A stretch of 19,849 bases of DNA, taken from contig MU631332.1 in the NCBI GenBank assembly GCA_026770615.1, forward strand, positions 359,063 to 378,911. The letters are read 5' to 3'. The DNA comes from Pavlovales sp. CCMP2436 (Eukaryota; Haptophyta; Pavlovophyceae; Pavlovales). Positions 17,259 through 19,849 of the stretch are shown here, one piece after another (positions within the stretch are counted from its first letter, which is position 1; the number at the start of each line of letters is the position of its first letter). A program made the position numbers and the translations under genes. The notes below the pieces were generated by a model. The model was not told the DNA's origin. It searched no databases and worked only from the letters and a program-made list of their open reading frames with translations.

Positions 17259-17475
17259 CGACGAACATCCACTTGAGGACCCGAGCGAGACGGGTGGTCG
17301 AGAGGTGCCAGCGAGTACCTCAAGTGGACAGCATCGCGACGCTGCGAGCGCGCACACTGCGGCGGCCGCAGGAAGCAGCATCGTCGTCGTAGCCTTGGTA
17401 GCCTTGAGCGGCGTCTCCGCGTGCGGCCCGCCGCCGCGCGCAGCAGCGCCCTCCGCAGCGCGCGACGCACATCCA
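17259..17475. repeat. 213-bp repeat, permuted copy
   Basis: 17259-17361 matches the second half of the unit (from CGACGAACATCCACTTGAGG) and 17362-17475 the first half (from GCGGCCGCAGG). This permuted order is what a slice through a tandem array gives. The proline-rich open frame continues directly from it. Confidence 0.85.
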
Positions 17476-17480
17476 CCCGC

Positions 17481-18354
17481 GGGGAAAAAATGGCAGCGAA
17501 CGCCCACCCCCCCGCTGCCCGCGCGGACAACGCCGCACTACGCCTACTCGCTACCCGCGGTACCTCTCCAGGCCATACGAGCAGAGCCACACAAGCGCTT
17601 GCGAGGCCCGCACATCCCGGCCACACCGCAGAACCCGACACCAAAATGCCCCCAACGCCCACCAGCACAGGCCCTACCCGCTACACAACACGAGGCCACA
17701 CCAAGCCCGCCAGGCAAACGCGCATTGAGCCAGGCCAAGCCTGCCCCGCCGCAGAGGCCGTCTCCAGCCACTCCTCTAGCGCCGCCAGCATCGGCCATAC
17801 CCATAGAATACGAGGCCACCGTACCAGCTCATCCATACGCCCGCCCAATGAGCCCGGACAAACCTGCCACAAACTTGCGCATGACGCGATCAGCGTCCAA
17901 AAGGGCCCCCGATGCCAACCGGGCAACAGTACACCAAGCCGCCAGTGACAAACGCCCCAAACCCAAACAGGAGCCAGCGAGCCCAAAATCAACCCTAGCC
18001 GCGCCCCGCAAGCGCACACCGAGCCAGGGCAATCCTGCCGAGCCACAGAAGTCGGCCCCAGCCACCCCCCCACTGCCACCAGCACCGGCCATACCCACCA
18101 TACAATACGAGGCCATACCTCAACGCGTGATGCGCTCATCCAAACGCAAACAGGAGCCAGCAAGCCCAGAATCCATCCAACAGCACAAACAGAAGGCGCG
18201 TCAGATACGCAATTCGGAAGGAAAATGCCCTGAACCGAAACCCAAACCACTGAGCCCGATGCCCACCCCAGCGAAGGGGTGGGGTAGACCGGGCCCCAGC
18301 AAAGGCCTCCCACTTTGTGGTTCCTGCCCCTCGTGGGCAAGAATCACACTGTAG
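17481..18354 (+). CDS. proline-rich basic repeat protein, 5' end unresolved
   Basis: The open frame ends at TAG 18352-18354 and extends upstream into the 213-bp repeat (open from 17305). No ATG occurs until about codon 188 of that longer frame, so the true start is unknown; an upstream exon is possible. About 290 residues are rich in Pro, Ala and Lys. Two diverged repeats are visible: KRALSQAKPAPPQRPSPATP ... AIPIEYEA and KRTPSQGNPAEPQKSAPATP ... AIPTIQYEA, with a third remnant upstream (CPQRPPAQALPATQHEA). KQEPASPKS and KQEPASPES also repeat. Copies differ by a one-codon insertion (IPIEY/IPTIQY), which supports this frame. No known domain; the composition suggests a disordered, basic, possibly nuclear or wall-associated protein. 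Confidence 0.4.
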
Positions 18355-18559
18355 GATAATGGCCGTCGGAGTATAGTTGTCTGTGGTATGGCGCTACAGG
18401 ATTGTCGCGTGCGCAGGCGTGCGGCAGCTCGAGCGCTCGAGATGCAGAGGAGTTCGGTCAGCAGCAAATCAGTCGAGCAGCGTAGAGTGGCATTTTGTTG
18501 ATCAGACTCAGCGGTGGGGACGGTATCTGGTGTGCTCGGAAAGTTTCTCGGATCCAGCG

Positions 18560-18990
18560 GCGGCCGCAGGAAGCAGCATCGTCGTCGTAGCCTTGGTAGC
18601 CTTGAGCGGCGTCTCCGCGTGCGGCCCGCCGCCGCGCGCAGCAGTGCCCTCCGCAGCGCGCGACGCACATCCACTTGGGGACCCAAGCGAGACGGGTGGT
18701 CGAGAGGTGCCAGCGAGTACCTCAAGTTGACAGCATCGCGCCGCTGCGAGCGCGCACACTGCGGTGGCCGCAGGAAGCAGCATCGTCGTCGTAGCCTTGG
18801 TAGCCTTGAGCGGCGTCTCCGCGTGCTGCTCGCCACCACGCGAAACAGTGCCCGTCACAGTACGTGACAGAAGCAATAGCATGGTGGCGAAGACCAACAT
18901 CATGGTGGCAAGCCAGGCAGCGCCCCCCTCGGGGGGCGCAGTTGCAGCTGCACGCTCGCGCAGCACAGGGAGCAGCGGGGCTACGATGGC
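18560..18990. repeat. 213-bp GC-rich repeat, second two-unit block plus tail
   Basis: Units start at 18560 and 18774 (offset 214) and lead into the same tail as at 16756-16855, here 18885-18990 (AACATCATGGTGGCAAGCCA, CAGTTGCAGCTGCACGCTCG). About 50 bp extra sits before the tail (about 18840-18885). Block 16461-16855 and this block are therefore a segmental duplication about 2.1 kb apart. Confidence 0.85.
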
Positions 18991-19218
18991 GACAATATCG
19001 GTTATTTACTGCTACCTCGGGCGTGGAGTGTGGTGCTAGACCGCAGTTGGGGCACGGAGCCCGACGGTGATACCCCAAGTGGACGTCACTTGAGCAGACA
19101 AAAAGACATGAACACACAAATAAAAAGTCATGCTTGCAACACTCAGTCATGCTCGAAAGCAAGCGGTCCGCCTATTCAATGTATTGTTTAGTCGCTCCGA
19201 GCGACCCGCATTTGCGCA

Positions 19219-19452
19219 GGTTATTCGCGCGTCGCTTCGCTTCAGCCGCAGCTAGGCGTTCTGTCGTGCGCCGCACCTTGGTTCCAGCGCACCGGCCGCT
19301 CGGCAAACGGGCCCGAGGACGCCCCTGCGCACGCGGACGGCGCGTACCGTGACGACAACTGGCGCAGCCACAATGCCGACCGGGGCGCACGCCTCGGCCG
19401 CGGTGGCCGCGGCGGCCGCGGTGGCCGCGGCGGACAGGGCACACGCACCTAA
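19219..19452 (+). CDS. possible terminal exon with RGG box
   Basis: A plus frame is open from about 19186 to TAA 19450-19452 with no ATG. An acceptor-like TTTGCGCAG precedes 19219. The translation contains QRTGRSANGPEDAPAHADGA, YRDDNWRSHNADRGARL and then four GRGG/RGG units. RGG boxes are known RNA-binding tails. The RGG part is also a GGCCGCGGTGGCCGC minisatellite (19395-19437), so the frame could be accidental. Confidence 0.3.
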   Translation, partial: GYSRVASLQPQLGVLSCAAPWFQRTGRSANGPEDAPAHADGAYRDDNWRSHNADRGARLGRGGRGGRGGRGGQGTRT

Positions 19453-19605
19453 ATGGACGTGAGCGTTGTGTGTGTGGGGGGGGAGGGGGGGAGGGAGCCT
19501 GTGGCAATCGCTTCGACCTCACCACCAACCTCACCTCTACCACTACCATGCCTGCTGCCAGGACTATCGTCTGACGTCGACCAAGTCAGTGAGTGAACAA
19601 CACCA

Positions 19606-19635
19606 ATTGAACCATGCTGAACCGCCATATGTATT
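19606..19635 (+). repeat. dispersed 30-bp motif, copy 3
   Basis: ATTGAACCATGCTGAACCGC followed by CATATGTATT; same orientation as the 13251 copy. Confidence 0.55.
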
Positions 19636-19703
19636 AATGTAGGGGGAGAGGCTGGCGGTACGTTTCAAGTTCAAGTCAGGCTGATCTAAGCGCTCTGACG
19701 CAG

Positions 19704-19849
19704 GCTCCTACGCGCTACGCCGAAGTGGGGAGCTGGTAGAAGTGGTGGATGATGAGGAAGCCGAAAACAAGGCGCTGGAGTCGCTGCGCAACGCGGGGCC
19801 GCCCGACAGTGCGCGAGCAAGCGAGTCCATTGGTGATCCCAGCGGTGAC
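19704..19849 (+). CDS. possible partial exon running off the right edge
   Basis: After CTGACGCAG (acceptor-like) the frame reads SYALRRSGELVEVVDDEEAE, then NKALESLRNAGPPDSARASE, and stays open to the end of the window. Third codon positions are GC-rich and the peptide is acidic and balanced, unlike the Arg- or Pro-rich shadow frames nearby. No domain is recognised, and the acceptor lacks a strong pyrimidine tract. Confidence 0.4.

Noticed and set aside
16364..17668. Minus-strand frames across the 213-bp repeat (ETPLKATKATTTMLLPAA type)
   Set aside because: Open in several frames at once because of GC-rich repeat composition; no start context or domain favours this strand.
17544..18340. Minus-strand Trp/Gly/Val-rich frames opposite the proline-rich frame
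   Set aside because: Composition is the complement of Pro/Ala codons; the plus frame has internal repeats with a codon-sized indel.

Overview
The window looks like nuclear DNA of a GC-rich, intron-bearing unicellular eukaryote. A marine alga of haptophyte or stramenopile type would fit, but this is inference and the species cannot be named. The evidence is a multi-exon gene with GT-AG introns of 83-553 nt, two kinds of decayed non-LTR retrotransposon, many mini- and microsatellites, long G/C homopolymers, and no bacterial operon structure.

Layout. 1-106 is almost pure G. 107-3980 (minus) is a ten-exon membrane-bound hybrid histidine kinase: six membrane segments, HisKA, HATPase and a receiver domain, with the 3' end lost in the G run. 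4001-5669 holds AT-rich repeats around the 5'-truncated, frameshifted C-terminus of a LINE (plus). 6046-6982 (minus) has a duplicated uncharacterised module and a proline-rich frame. A cluster of TGTCA/TGACA dyads follows near 7.05 kb, then a decayed lysine- and cysteine-rich coding region (about 7.59-8.23 kb, plus). About 9.4-11.85 kb (minus) is a broken non-LTR retroelement with reverse transcriptase and a C-terminal PD-(D/E)XK nuclease-like domain. 11.85-13.8 kb is mostly non-coding. 14361-15239 (minus) encodes a NUMOD4/HNH-like protein with an organelle-presequence-like N-terminus and an altered active-site position. It is preceded by a tandem array of about 175-bp units. 16.4-19.0 kb carries copies of a 213-bp GC-rich repeat around a proline-rich reading frame. 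The right edge has two weak exon candidates.

The genes do not form a pathway. The kinase is the clear host signalling gene. The HNH-like gene may be a domesticated or decaying mobile nuclease. Most of the rest is transposon debris and repeats. All exon boundaries were inferred by hand from splice sites, reading phase and protein-motif continuity, without transcript data.
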